DNA of 46,259 nucleotides from an uncultured Eubacterium sp. GTDB taxonomy: Bacteria > Bacillota > Clostridia > Lachnospirales > CAG-274. The notes beneath the pieces were generated by a model. That model did no database searches, was not told the origin of the DNA, and saw only the letters and a list, made by a program, of their open reading frames with translations. The position numbers and the translations under genes were made by a program. Below, in pieces: positions 1 through 8,085 of this stretch. The stretch spans positions 1 through 46,259 of the forward strand of contig URXK01000012.1 of assembly GCA_900551755.1 (NCBI GenBank), in the 5' to 3' direction. Numbering within the stretch: position 1 is the first letter of the stretch; each line of letters opens with the position of its first letter.

Positions 1-54
<54 letters not shown>

Positions 55-62
55 CTCGAAAG

Positions 63-97
63 GTCCTGTAACTGTTATGGTTGCAGGGCTTTTTTTG
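63..97 (+). terminator. rho-independent terminator after tRNA
   Basis: A stem pairs 63-72 with 80-89 (CCTGTAAC with GTTGCAGG plus flanking pairs) around a 7-nt loop. It is followed by eight T at 90-97. It ends the tRNA transcript. Confidence 0.85.
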
Positions 98-321
98 TGC
101 TTAGAAATATTTGTTTTGAAACATTTTTGACTAAAAAATGATAGATAGTATTTAATAATAGAGTTAGTAAATGTATTAAGTAATACCTAAGATATAAAAT
201 TTTTGTCGATAAAATAATATAATGCTCTTAAAAGGTATGTAATTGGGGTATAATAAAATAAAAAAATTAATATTTATTAAAATTATTATATTAAAAAGTA
301 TAAACTTAAAGGAGTTAATTT
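98..321. other. intergenic region upstream of SWIM gene
   Basis: This is very AT-rich sequence with no convincing ORF. Two TATAAT-like boxes (near 218 and 250) could be -10 elements, but neither has a good -35 at 17 bp, so no promoter is called. The downstream gene has a clear ribosome binding site (AAAGGAG) just before its ATG. Confidence 0.4.
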
Positions 322-1947
322 ATGGAGTGGAAAGGGTTATTTAAGAGTCACATTTTAGAAAGAGGCTTTGGCTATTACATTGAGGGTTCTGTTGTTGATA
401 TTGATATATCAGAAAATAATATTAGGGCACAGGTATCAGGTTCTGATTTATATGATGTTGAAATAGAAATGGAAAATGATGAAATTATAGATATGCACTG
501 CAACTGTCCTTATGCAAATGATGGTAAAAAATGTAAGCATATGGCTGCTGTATTGTTTGAATATGAGGAACTTGATGATAATAATGAGAGCTCCAAATCT
601 ATTGAAGATATGGTAAATAATGCTGATGAAAGTGTTGTTAGAGCTTTTCTTACAGACATACTTGAGGATAATGAAAGGCTGTATATAAAGTTTAAAAATA
701 TTGTTTCAACTGAAATAAATCAAAAAGATATTAAAAATTTAAAAGAAGAAATTAATTTTATAATAGAGAGTTATTCAGATGAAAATGATTTTATAAGTTA
801 TAGGTCGGCATGGGATTTTGCTAATGAGCTTATAGATTTTATAAATGATAATATTAAAATACTTATAAACAAGGGGTACTTAAAGGAGTCATTTGATTTA
901 ATTGTACATATTTTCAAAAGAATAAACTATATTGACATTGATGATTCTGATGGTGGTATGAGTATGGTTACAAATGAATGGTGTGATTCTATTAGGACTA
1001 TTATTTCTAAAGCTGATATAAATTTAAAAGAAAAGCTTTATTTATGGCTCAAAGAGTACATAGATGGAAGTCTTATGGATTTTTATGAGGAAAGTATTGA
1101 AGATATTATAATATATGAATTTAATGATAAAGAGTTTGTTATTAAAAATCTTGAATTCACTGATAAAAAATTAAATGAACTAGAAAAAGATAAAGATGAA
1201 TGGAATTATCAATATGGTGCAAGTTTGTGGTTTAAAAGACATATGGACCTTATGGATATAAATGGTGTAAGTATTGACGAGAAGTTGGAGTATTGCAAAA
1301 AGCATTGGAACTTGTCTGAGGCAAGAAAGTTTTGTATTAATGAATACTGTAATATTAAAGATTATGGTAAGGCTATTGATGTTTTAAATGAAAGTTTAAA
1401 CCTTGATAAGGAATATGTAGGACTTATTACTGAGTATAAATATAAGCTTAAAAATATATATATGAAAATAGGCAATACTGAAAAGTATATTGATGTTCTT
1501 TGGAATATTATAATTAATGGTAGGGATTTTAAATTATATAATGAACTTAAAAATCAGTATACACAGGAAGAATGGATTGAAAAAAGAGAAATTTTGTATA
1601 GTAAGTTGAAAAATAAGCCTATTATTGCAGAGTTTTATAATGAAGAAAAATTGTATGATAGGCTTTTAGCTTATGTTATTGCTTCAAGGGGGTTGTATGA
1701 AGTAAATAAATATATAAAAATATTGTCAAAGTTATATCCAGATAAAATACTTGAAAAATATAGATATGAGCTTGAAAAAATGGCTGAAAATGTAGCTGAC
1801 CGACAAACATATCAAGGTTGGGTTTATATTCTTAGGCAAACGAAAAAAATTAAAGGTGGAAATGAGATTGTCGAATCTATTCTTGAGGGGTGGAAAGCTA
1901 AATATAAAAGAAGACGAGCTATGATGGATGAACTTGATGGTTTATAG
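322..1947 (+). CDS. SWIM zinc-finger family protein
   Basis: A 541-residue soluble protein with a SWIM-type zinc-binding motif near the N-terminus: C60-x-C62-x8-C71-x-H73. SWIM domains bind DNA or proteins and occur in SWI2/SNF2 helicases and in stand-alone bacterial proteins like this one. The remainder (about 90-541) is acidic, helical and shows no catalytic motif I recognise; its repeated Tyr/Leu/Lys helices resemble the helical-repeat tails of other SWIM proteins. The start is supported by AAAGGAG 7 bases upstream of ATG. It stands alone between the tRNA terminator and the acyltransferase promoter. The family is fairly certain; the cellular role is unknown. Confidence 0.8.
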   Translation: MEWKGLFKSHILERGFGYYIEGSVVDIDISENNIRAQVSGSDLYDVEIEMENDEIIDMHCNCPYANDGKKCKHMAAVLFEYEELDDNNESSKSIEDMVNNADESVVRAFLTDILEDNERLYIKFKNIVSTEINQKDIKNLKEEINFIIESYSDENDFISYRSAWDFANELIDFINDNIKILINKGYLKESFDLIVHIFKRINYIDIDDSDGGMSMVTNEWCDSIRTIISKADINLKEKLYLWLKEYIDGSLMDFYEESIEDIIIYEFNDKEFVIKNLEFTDKKLNELEKDKDEWNYQYGASLWFKRHMDLMDINGVSIDEKLEYCKKHWNLSEARKFCINEYCNIKDYGKAIDVLNESLNLDKEYVGLITEYKYKLKNIYMKIGNTEKYIDVLWNIIINGRDFKLYNELKNQYTQEEWIEKREILYSKLKNKPIIAEFYNEEKLYDRLLAYVIASRGLYEVNKYIKILSKLYPDKILEKYRYELEKMAENVADRQTYQGWVYILRQTKKIKGGNEIVESILEGWKAKYKRRRAMMDELDGL

Positions 1948-1994
1948 AATAATAATGAACTAATACCTTTTTGTCTGGAAGTTTTTTATAAATA

Positions 1995-2023
1995 TTGACA
2001 AATATAGACAATAGTGCTATTAT
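1995..2023 (+). promoter_or_regulatory. sigma-A-type promoter for acyltransferase
   Basis: TTGACA at 1995-2000 and TATTAT at 2018-2023 are separated by 17 bp. Transcription would start about 40 bases before the ATG at 2068. Confidence 0.7.
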
Positions 2024-2067
2024 GAATAGTATTAATATAAGAGTCTATAATTGTAATAGGAGGAAAT

Positions 2068-3075
2068 ATGTATTTTTTATTTTTTTCAGTTTTATTATTT
2101 ATTTGTTTTTTGTTAGGATTTATAAATCAAAACAAAATAGAACATATTGAGTGGATGGATAGAAGTTTTACAACAGTTATAAAAGGATTTTCTATACTTA
2201 CTGTAGTATGGGCACATACAGGTGCTAAACTTGGAATGGGAGGTATTCAGTTTATTGCAGGTATAGGTGTTGCTTTATTTTTAATTTGTTCGGGATACGG
2301 ATTGGAAGTATCTTATCATAAGAATGGGTTGAAACATTTTTGGAAAAAGCGTTTTTTGAAGGTTTGTATTCCTTTTTGGATTGTTGAATTAATGACCACC
2401 GTTATAAAGCAAAATTTTGTTTTTAGTGATTTTGTTTTGAATATAGTTTTTTTTAAATCGTTGTGGTTCCTTAGATATATAGTTATATGTTATATTATAT
2501 TTTATATTGTAAGTAAAATTGTAAATATATTAAAATTTAAAAATAATGAAGAAATTTATTTTTTATTATTTATATTTGCTTTATGGTTTGTAATAGAGAG
2601 TTTATTTTTTGCGAATCCGGATATGCCTTTTTTGGAAGCTAGACAAATGCTTTCATTTCCACTTGGTGTAATTATAGCTAAATATAAGGATAAGATTGTA
2701 AATATAATACATAAACTATCTTATACCCAAAATATATTTATTGTATTTGGGGTGGGAGTTATAGGAATTGTATTTATGGTCGTTACTCAATTAAATGTGA
2801 TAAAATCACAGCCATATATAATATCAAATGCATTATCATTACTAACAGTTTTACCGTTAGCAATTGTTATTTTATTGATAGGAATTTTAATAACTCGATT
2901 GTTTAGAAACTTATTTTTGTATGAATGTGGATTGGTTTCCTATGAGATATATCTTATTCATATCTATACATTGAGTGTAGTTAGCAAATCTGTTTTGAGT
3001 TTAATGTTTTTTATAATTATAACAATATGTTTGGCAATACTGTTACATTTAATTATGAATATAACTAATAGATAA
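2068..3075 (+). CDS. acyltransferase family 3 membrane protein, possibly 3'-frameshifted
   Basis: A 335-residue integral membrane protein of the acyltransferase-3 (OafA/WecH-like) family, which O-acylates cell-surface carbohydrates. About ten hydrophobic segments span the length. The N-terminal part holds the family signature: the Trp-Ala-His of the conserved His (about residue 49), followed by the FLICSGYGL segment. The ribosome binding site AGGAGG lies 6 bases before ATG. The reading frame stops at 3075, but a different frame (3065-3223) stays open for about 50 codons with plausible composition, so one inserted base near 3073 could have shortened the protein. The substrate is unknown. It is monocistronic and ends at a convergent terminator. 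Confidence 0.75.
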   Translation: MYFLFFSVLLFICFLLGFINQNKIEHIEWMDRSFTTVIKGFSILTVVWAHTGAKLGMGGIQFIAGIGVALFLICSGYGLEVSYHKNGLKHFWKKRFLKVCIPFWIVELMTTVIKQNFVFSDFVLNIVFFKSLWFLRYIVICYIIFYIVSKIVNILKFKNNEEIYFLLFIFALWFVIESLFFANPDMPFLEARQMLSFPLGVIIAKYKDKIVNIIHKLSYTQNIFIVFGVGVIGIVFMVVTQLNVIKSQPYIISNALSLLTVLPLAIVILLIGILITRLFRNLFLYECGLVSYEIYLIHIYTLSVVSKSVLSLMFFIIITICLAILLHLIMNITNR

Positions 3076-3355
3076 AATATTGGTTGATTTTATTAGACTT
3101 TTCAATGAGATAGTTTTTTTCTTTATAAAGTTTAATTTGGGTATTAAATATGATTATATAGACTATCAAAAAGCATTGTTAGTAATATATTTTGAAGAAC
3201 GAATTACTAATATATTAAATTAATTATTGATAATATAAAATTTAGCAGTAACTATAAACAAGGATAGAAAATATTAAATTGTTCTATCCTTGTTATTAAA
3301 TATATCAGTTTTTAGTGTTTATAGAAAACTTGAAACGAACTTATTTATAGGAATA
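3076..3355. other. convergent intergenic region with possible acyltransferase tail remnant
   Basis: It contains the alternative-frame open stretch to 3223 noted for the acyltransferase, an 8-bp inverted repeat TTAGTAAT/ATTACTAA around 3179-3210, and the terminator at 3257-3294. I see no separate gene with a start codon and ribosome binding site. Confidence 0.4.
3257..3294. terminator. bidirectional terminator between convergent genes
   Basis: A perfect 13-bp stem pairs AACAAGGATAGAA (3257-3269) with TTCTATCCTTGTT (3282-3294) around a 12-nt loop. The flanks are A/T-rich on both sides. It lies between the + strand acyltransferase and the - strand kinase-like gene. Confidence 0.75.
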
Positions 3356-3955
3356 TTATAAATTAAATTTAATTTTAGCTGCATTTTTAATAAGTTCAAC
3401 AGAACCCTCAATACCAAATGAGCCACTATCAACCATAAGATTTTTACTATCAATGCTTTCAAAATCACTACCAGTATAAAATTTATGATATAATTTTCTA
3501 GCTGAGTCTACATCATTAATAAGTTTTTTTGCTTCTAAGTGGTCAATATGCAAGTCATTTATGCAGTTATAAAGTCTATGCTTGTAGTCTGCATATATAA
3601 ACACATTTAATACATTAGGATAGTCCTTTAAAATATAATCAGCACAACGACCAACAATTACGCAAGAGTTTGTGTTGGCTGCATCTAAAATAATACTTTT
3701 TTGTGTTTCAAAAAGTTTTGACTGTGTGGCTGATGAGCTTATACCAAGTGGGTAAAGCATTTTTTGAAAAGTACCTGACATTTTATCATCAATACCAGCC
3801 AATGTTGTTATAGGAAGCCCCATAGCCTCAGCAGCCTTTTCAATAAGTTCTCTATCATAATAAGCAATATTAAGCTCTTTTGCAAGTTGCTTTCCTATTT
3901 TTCTACCTAGACTTCCGAATTGTCTAGCTATTGTTATTACATATTTATCTGCCAT
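3356..3955 (-). CDS. cytidylate-kinase-like family protein
   Basis: A 199-residue P-loop protein of the cytidylate-kinase-like group (Cytidylate_kin2 type). The N-terminus reads ITIARQFGSLGRKIGKQLA, with the family's Gly-rich loop at about residues 13-21, then the DRELIEKAAE region and a later GRCADYIL segment. It probably phosphorylates a nucleotide or another small molecule; the substrate is not evident, and it is not the housekeeping Cmk. The ribosome binding site AAGGAGG precedes the ATG. It lies 19 bases after the creatininase gene on the same strand, so the two are probably co-transcribed and divergent from the transporter operon. Any link to creatinine metabolism is inference from context only. 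Confidence 0.75.
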   Translation of the reverse strand: MADKYVITIARQFGSLGRKIGKQLAKELNIAYYDRELIEKAAEAMGLPITTLAGIDDKMSGTFQKMLYPLGISSSATQSKLFETQKSIILDAANTNSCVIVGRCADYILKDYPNVLNVFIYADYKHRLYNCINDLHIDHLEAKKLINDVDSARKLYHKFYTGSDFESIDSKNLMVDSGSFGIEGSVELIKNAAKIKFNL

Positions 3956-3974
3956 AAAATTACCTCCTTTTATT

Positions 3975-4724
3975 TTAGTTAAATTCGTTTTTTACTATGT
4001 CTACAAAGGCTGAAATTGCACTATCGGCAATAAGTTTGCCCTTATCAGAAGATGAAGAAATTGCAGGAGCAAGTATACCACTATCAGGAACCATACCTTT
4101 TACAATAGGATACTTTGCATAAGGTGAAGGTTCTGCACCCATTTCATTAGACATAAGTTCTTCACGCACAAGCTCTGGAGCTAAATACATCATAAGTGAA
4201 GTTTCTGTAATTGCTGCGTGTTCAAAAGCCCAACCAGGGAAAGGAACTTCAGAAAATACCTCATCAATAATATCCTGTGTAAGTACATCCCACCAATTAG
4301 TTTCTATAATAGTTACTTCTGGGTGGCGTCTTGAAACAATGTCAACACTTTCTAATACAAAGGCTTCATTTTCAAAGTGAGCATTTAAAATAAATATTTT
4401 AGTAATGCCGTCCTTAATAAACTCCTCTAATAAATCTTCAGTAATATTCATAAGAGTAATACCATTTAAGTCAATAGTACCAGGAAATAAAGGACCACCA
4501 CCACTTAAAGGCTTTGACTTATAGCCATAGGAAAGAGCAGGAGCAACAATACCATTTACCTTTTCTGCAAGCATTAAAGCTAATTTTTCTGCAATAACAG
4601 TATCTACAGAAAGTGGAAGGTGTGGACCGTGCTGTTCAGTAGACCCAACAGGCAAAATAAGTACATTATTTATATTCTGTTGAAATTCCTTCCAAGTGAT
4701 GTTTTGCATAATGTGTTTGTTCAT
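3975..4724 (-). CDS. crnA: creatininase (creatinine amidohydrolase)
   Basis: Creatininase interconverts creatinine and creatine. The start is the ATG at 4724, preceded by GAGGTGA; an in-frame extension to 4805 has no ribosome binding site. The product has 249 residues (Pseudomonas enzyme about 260). The metal ligands E30, H32, D41, H116 and E118 all sit exactly four residues before E34, H36, D45, H120 and E122 of P. putida creatininase as I recall it. The YGYKS-x3-SGGG segment (67-77), the Trp-Trp-Asp at 144-146 and the GWAFEH block (164-169, with the catalytic His) also match. This is closer to true creatininase than to other superfamily members such as MftE or ArfB. It faces away from an ABC importer and a CodA-family deaminase. 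In this setting it may run creatine -> creatinine to feed the deaminase. No creatinase gene is visible. Confidence 0.82.
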   Translation of the reverse strand: MNKHIMQNITWKEFQQNINNVLILPVGSTEQHGPHLPLSVDTVIAEKLALMLAEKVNGIVAPALSYGYKSKPLSGGGPLFPGTIDLNGITLMNITEDLLEEFIKDGITKIFILNAHFENEAFVLESVDIVSRRHPEVTIIETNWWDVLTQDIIDEVFSEVPFPGWAFEHAAITETSLMMYLAPELVREELMSNEMGAEPSPYAKYPIVKGMVPDSGILAPAISSSSDKGKLIADSAISAFVDIVKNEFN

Positions 4725-4963
4725 ATATATCACCTCATATTTAATTTTTTGTTTGCTCTTATTGTACTCTATGGAATTTTGTTGGGCAATGTGCATAATG
4801 CCCATTCATATAAAATCAATAATGTGTAAAAAGTACAATGACACAGGCTTGCAAATTTGATAACATATAGCCAATAAGAAATGCACAGCAGTTAACAAGG
4901 GCGTTAAACATAATTTGTTTGCGTCCTTATTTTATTATTTGCTTAGAATAGGAGGAGATTGAT
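4725..4963. promoter_or_regulatory. divergent control region between creatininase and transporter operons
   Basis: About 240 bases separate the two divergent start codons, so both operons must be driven from here. An imperfect 22-bp palindrome lies at 4783-4804. I found no unambiguous -35/-10 pair. The potA start has GGAGGAGAT six bases upstream. Confidence 0.55.
4783..4804. promoter_or_regulatory. candidate operator palindrome
   Basis: TGGGCA (4783-4788) and TGCCCA (4799-4804) are perfect inverted arms around a TGCA-centred core. The whole 22 bp is about 80% self-complementary. It sits about 60 bases upstream of the creatininase start, in the divergent region. It is a candidate site for the PucR-type regulator encoded at 10251-11459, by inference. 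Confidence 0.4.
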
Positions 4964-6061
4964 ATGGCAATCGGTCAAAGGCTTGATATTATTAACATAT
5001 CAAAGTATTATGGTGATTTTAAGGTACTTGATAGTATCAATATTGTATGTGAGCCTGGAGAATTTGTAACTATATTAGGTTCAAGTGGTTCAGGTAAAAC
5101 AACTCTTTTAAAGGTTATAGCTGGTTTTGAAGGCAATAGTGATGGTTCTATACTTATTAATAAAACTGATATTGCTGCAAAAAAGGCTTATGAAAGAAAC
5201 ATTGGTATGCTTTTTCAAAATTATGCTTTGTTTCCTCATATGACAGTTGAAGAAAACATAGCTTATCCTTTAAAACTTAGAAAAGTACCAAAGGACGAAA
5301 TAAAGAAAAGAGTTGCAGAAATTCTTGAAGTTGTAAAACTTTCTAATATGGGTAAAAGATACCCTAAGCAATTAAGTGGTGGTCAGCAGCAGAGAGTTGC
5401 TTTAGCTAGAGCTATTGTTTACAATCCACCTTTACTTCTTCTTGATGAACCTTTAGGTGCTCTTGATATGAACTTAAGACACAATATGCAGTTTGAAATT
5501 AAAAGAATAACAAAGGAACTTGGAATTACAACAATATCTGTTACTCACGACCAAGAGGAAGCCTTTGCAATGTCTGACAAAATTTGTATTATGAGTGAAG
5601 GTAAGGTTCAGCAATTTGGTACTCCAGAGGAAATATATGAAAGACCTGCTAATCGCTTTGTAGCAGAATTTATGGGTACTACAAACATTGTTTCAATTAA
5701 GGATATGTCTTACAGCAATGTTGATGATGAACATACTCTTATAAAGGGTATTACAGAGTTATCACAAATGCCTATGGAGCTTGTAGTTGAAACAAAATAT
5801 GTTGATACTGACAAGAAAGAGGCTTTATTTACATTAAGACCTGAAAGTATACACCTTGCAACTAATACAGAGGGAAATTACTTTACAGTTTCTCTTGATG
5901 AAAGCGTTTACTTAGGTGAGAGAGTAAAGATTAAGGCTTTAGCTGGTGATAAAAACTTAAATATTAATCTTAAGGTAAATGAATTTAGAAAACTTGAAAA
6001 TCCAAATAGTGTAGGACTTAAATTTAATCCTGAAGATATTTCAATAATTTATGATAAGTAG
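4964..6061 (+). CDS. potA: PotA-like ABC transporter ATP-binding protein
   Basis: The 365-residue cytoplasmic ATPase of a spermidine/putrescine-type ABC importer. Walker A is GSSGSGKTT (39-47), the Q-loop is in GMLFQNYALF, the ABC signature LSGGQQQRVALARA starts at 137, Walker B ends in D161-E162, and the switch His is H195. Residues beyond about 240 form the C-terminal TOBE-like regulatory domain typical of PotA/FbpC. It is the first gene of a five-gene operon (ATPase, lipoprotein, two permeases, deaminase). The ligand of PotABCD-type systems varies widely; beside creatininase and a CodA-like deaminase the likely cargo is creatinine, creatine or a related cyclic amidine, which is inference. 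Confidence 0.88.
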   Translation: MAIGQRLDIINISKYYGDFKVLDSINIVCEPGEFVTILGSSGSGKTTLLKVIAGFEGNSDGSILINKTDIAAKKAYERNIGMLFQNYALFPHMTVEENIAYPLKLRKVPKDEIKKRVAEILEVVKLSNMGKRYPKQLSGGQQQRVALARAIVYNPPLLLLDEPLGALDMNLRHNMQFEIKRITKELGITTISVTHDQEEAFAMSDKICIMSEGKVQQFGTPEEIYERPANRFVAEFMGTTNIVSIKDMSYSNVDDEHTLIKGITELSQMPMELVVETKYVDTDKKEALFTLRPESIHLATNTEGNYFTVSLDESVYLGERVKIKALAGDKNLNINLKVNEFRKLENPNSVGLKFNPEDISIIYDK

Positions 6062-6104
6062 TTTATATAAAGTGAAAATACATATACAATAGGAGGAATT
6101 TATT

Positions 6105-7145
6105 ATGAAAAAGAAATTATTATGTTTATTAACTTCAGCAGTACTTTGTGTAGGAATGTTTACAGGTTGTGGTGGTAGCAAGTCATCTCATACTAACAAA
6201 CTTGTTTTTGTTGACTGGGGTGGTACTAATACTGAGGCTAGACTTGAAGCTAATGTTAAGCCTTTTGAGGAAGAATATGATTGTGATGTTACAGTTGTAA
6301 CTCCTTCTGATTACTCAAAGCTTATTGCAATGGTTGAAAATGGTACAACTGAATGGGATGTTATGAATTGTGATGCTTATTGGGGTGCTTATGCTGGTGA
6401 AAAGGGCTACCTTGAACCAATTGATTACAATGTTGTAACAGAAAAAATTGACCCATCAGCACAGCTTGAAAATGTTATGGGTGCAGAAGTTTATTCATCA
6501 GTTCTTGCTTATAACACACAGACTTATGATGAAAATACAGCACCAAAGAATTGGGCTGACTTCTGGGATACTAAGAAGTATCCAGGTAAGAGAGCTATGT
6601 GGCAGTATCCAGTAACTGTTCTTGAGGCTGCTTTAATGGCTGATGGTGTTCCTAAGGACCAGCTTTATCCACTTGACCTTGACAGAGCTTTTGCAAAACT
6701 TGATGAAATTAAGGACGATATTGTATGGTGGACTGAAGGTGCACAGCCATCACAGATGTTAAGTACAGGTGAAGCTGATATGGCTCTTGCTTGGAGTGGT
6801 CGTATCCTTACAGCTCAGGACGAGGGTTCTCCAGTTGGTCTTACATATAACAATGGTATTAGAATTGCTGCTGGTTGGGTTGTTCCAAAGGGTGCTCCTC
6901 ACAAGGATATGGCAATGAAGTTTATTGAATATGTAAGTAGACCAGAATCTCAGGCTGCTTTCTCTGAAAAAATTCCTTATGGTTCAACAAATGCTGATGC
7001 AACAAACTTAATGTCAGATGAACTTAAAAATAAGATTGGTCAGACTGATGAACAGATGGCTGAACAGATTTATGTTAATAATGAATATTGGGCAGAGCAT
7101 CTTACTGAGGTTGAGGAAAGATTTAATGCTTGGCTTGTAAAATAA
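6105..7145 (+). CDS. potD: PotD-like substrate-binding lipoprotein
   Basis: A 346-residue extracytoplasmic solute-binding protein of the spermidine/putrescine-binding (PotD) fold. It has a lipoprotein signal with charged MKKK, a hydrophobic core and the lipobox F-T-G-C at about residues 19-22, so it is tethered to the outer membrane leaflet. The mature part starts with a Gly/Ser-rich linker. Trp-rich segments (VDWGG, TEWDV, NWADFWD, VWWTEGAQPS, LAWSGR) likely line the binding cleft. AGGAGG precedes the ATG. Codon use is biased to favoured codons, as expected for an abundant binding protein. It is followed at once by a strong hairpin that may stabilise its mRNA segment. The ligand is unproven; creatinine or creatine is suggested by neighbours. 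Confidence 0.88.
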   Translation: MKKKLLCLLTSAVLCVGMFTGCGGSKSSHTNKLVFVDWGGTNTEARLEANVKPFEEEYDCDVTVVTPSDYSKLIAMVENGTTEWDVMNCDAYWGAYAGEKGYLEPIDYNVVTEKIDPSAQLENVMGAEVYSSVLAYNTQTYDENTAPKNWADFWDTKKYPGKRAMWQYPVTVLEAALMADGVPKDQLYPLDLDRAFAKLDEIKDDIVWWTEGAQPSQMLSTGEADMALAWSGRILTAQDEGSPVGLTYNNGIRIAAGWVVPKGAPHKDMAMKFIEYVSRPESQAAFSEKIPYGSTNADATNLMSDELKNKIGQTDEQMAEQIYVNNEYWAEHLTEVEERFNAWLVK

Positions 7146-7153
7146 TATTGATT

Positions 7154-7172
7154 GGGCGAGTTAATCTCGCCC
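7154..7172 (+). promoter_or_regulatory. intra-operon hairpin after binding-protein gene
   Basis: A perfect 7-bp GC-rich stem pairs GGGCGAG (7154-7160) with CTCGCCC (7166-7172) around loop TTAAT. No T-run follows, so it is not a complete terminator. It lies directly after the binding-protein stop. This position often carries mRNA-stabilising or partially attenuating hairpins that raise binding protein over permease. Confidence 0.6.
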
Positions 7173-7198
7173 TCCTTAATAGGAAGTAGGTGTGTAAA

Positions 7199-8074
7199 AT
7201 GAATAATGAAATCACAAAAAGAAATATTGCCTACAAATTATCAAATATAAAAGGAGCAAAGTGGCTATTACTCATAATCCCTTTACTGTTTGTGTTTTTG
7301 ACTATGGTTATATCTCTTGTTAATATATTTGAACGAAGTATTGTAGATGATAATGGATTTACACTAGAGTATTTTAAAAAGGTTATTACAGAGCCTTTGT
7401 ATTTAAAGGTTATGGTTACAACACTTAAAACTGGCTTTGTTGTAACATTATGTACAGTAATTATAGGTTATCCTATGGCATACCTTTCAGTTAGGTCTAA
7501 GAATTCACTTGTTCGCAGATTTGTTAGTGGTGGTGTTCTTGTTCCTTACTGGGTAAGTATGTTAGTTAGAATTTTTGCTTGGCAGATTATATTAGCTAAG
7601 AATGGTATTTTAAATCAAATTCTTATTAAAACTGGTGTAATTGATGAGCCTCTTGAAATTCTTTATACTTCTGTAGCTGTTGTAATTAGTTTAACTCACA
7701 TTTTGTTGCCACAGATGTTTTTAAGTATGCAGTCTGTTATGGCGGAAATTGACCCTAATTTAACTTTAGCTGCTGAGGGAATGGGTGCAAAGCCTGTTAA
7801 AAACTTTAGAACAGTATTTCTTCCATTGTCAATGCCTGGTATTATATCTGGCTGTATGATGGTATTTGTGTTGGCACTTGGTTTTTATATTGCTCCAGCA
7901 CTTTTAGGTGGAAGTGATGATATGATGATGTCAAACCTTATTCAGCAAAATATGCAGAATATGAACTGGCATATTGCAGCAGCACTTTCTGTTGAACTTT
8001 TTGTAATTGTTATGATATTTATAGCTGTTGCTTATAAATTTGTTGGAGAACAGCTATTTACTAGAAAGGCATAG
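7199..8074 (+). CDS. potB: PotB-like ABC transporter permease
   Basis: A 291-residue inner-membrane permease with six predicted transmembrane segments. The cytoplasmic EAA-type coupling loop is visible as LAAEGMGAKPVKNFRTVFLP around residue 195. The ATG at 7199 is chosen because the GGAAGTAGG ribosome binding site is correctly spaced from it; an in-frame GTG at 7190 overlaps that site. It pairs with the next gene to form the heterodimeric channel of the PotABCD-type importer. The two genes are separated by 11 bases, so translation is probably coupled. Confidence 0.87.
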   Translation: MNNEITKRNIAYKLSNIKGAKWLLLIIPLLFVFLTMVISLVNIFERSIVDDNGFTLEYFKKVITEPLYLKVMVTTLKTGFVVTLCTVIIGYPMAYLSVRSKNSLVRRFVSGGVLVPYWVSMLVRIFAWQIILAKNGILNQILIKTGVIDEPLEILYTSVAVVISLTHILLPQMFLSMQSVMAEIDPNLTLAAEGMGAKPVKNFRTVFLPLSMPGIISGCMMVFVLALGFYIAPALLGGSDDMMMSNLIQQNMQNMNWHIAAALSVELFVIVMIFIAVAYKFVGEQLFTRKA

Positions 8075-8085
8075 GAGGTGTTAAT

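Noticed and set aside
4620..4829. 69-codon + strand frame over the start of creatininase and the divergent region
   Set aside because: Antisense to the creatininase N-terminus and lacks a ribosome binding site.
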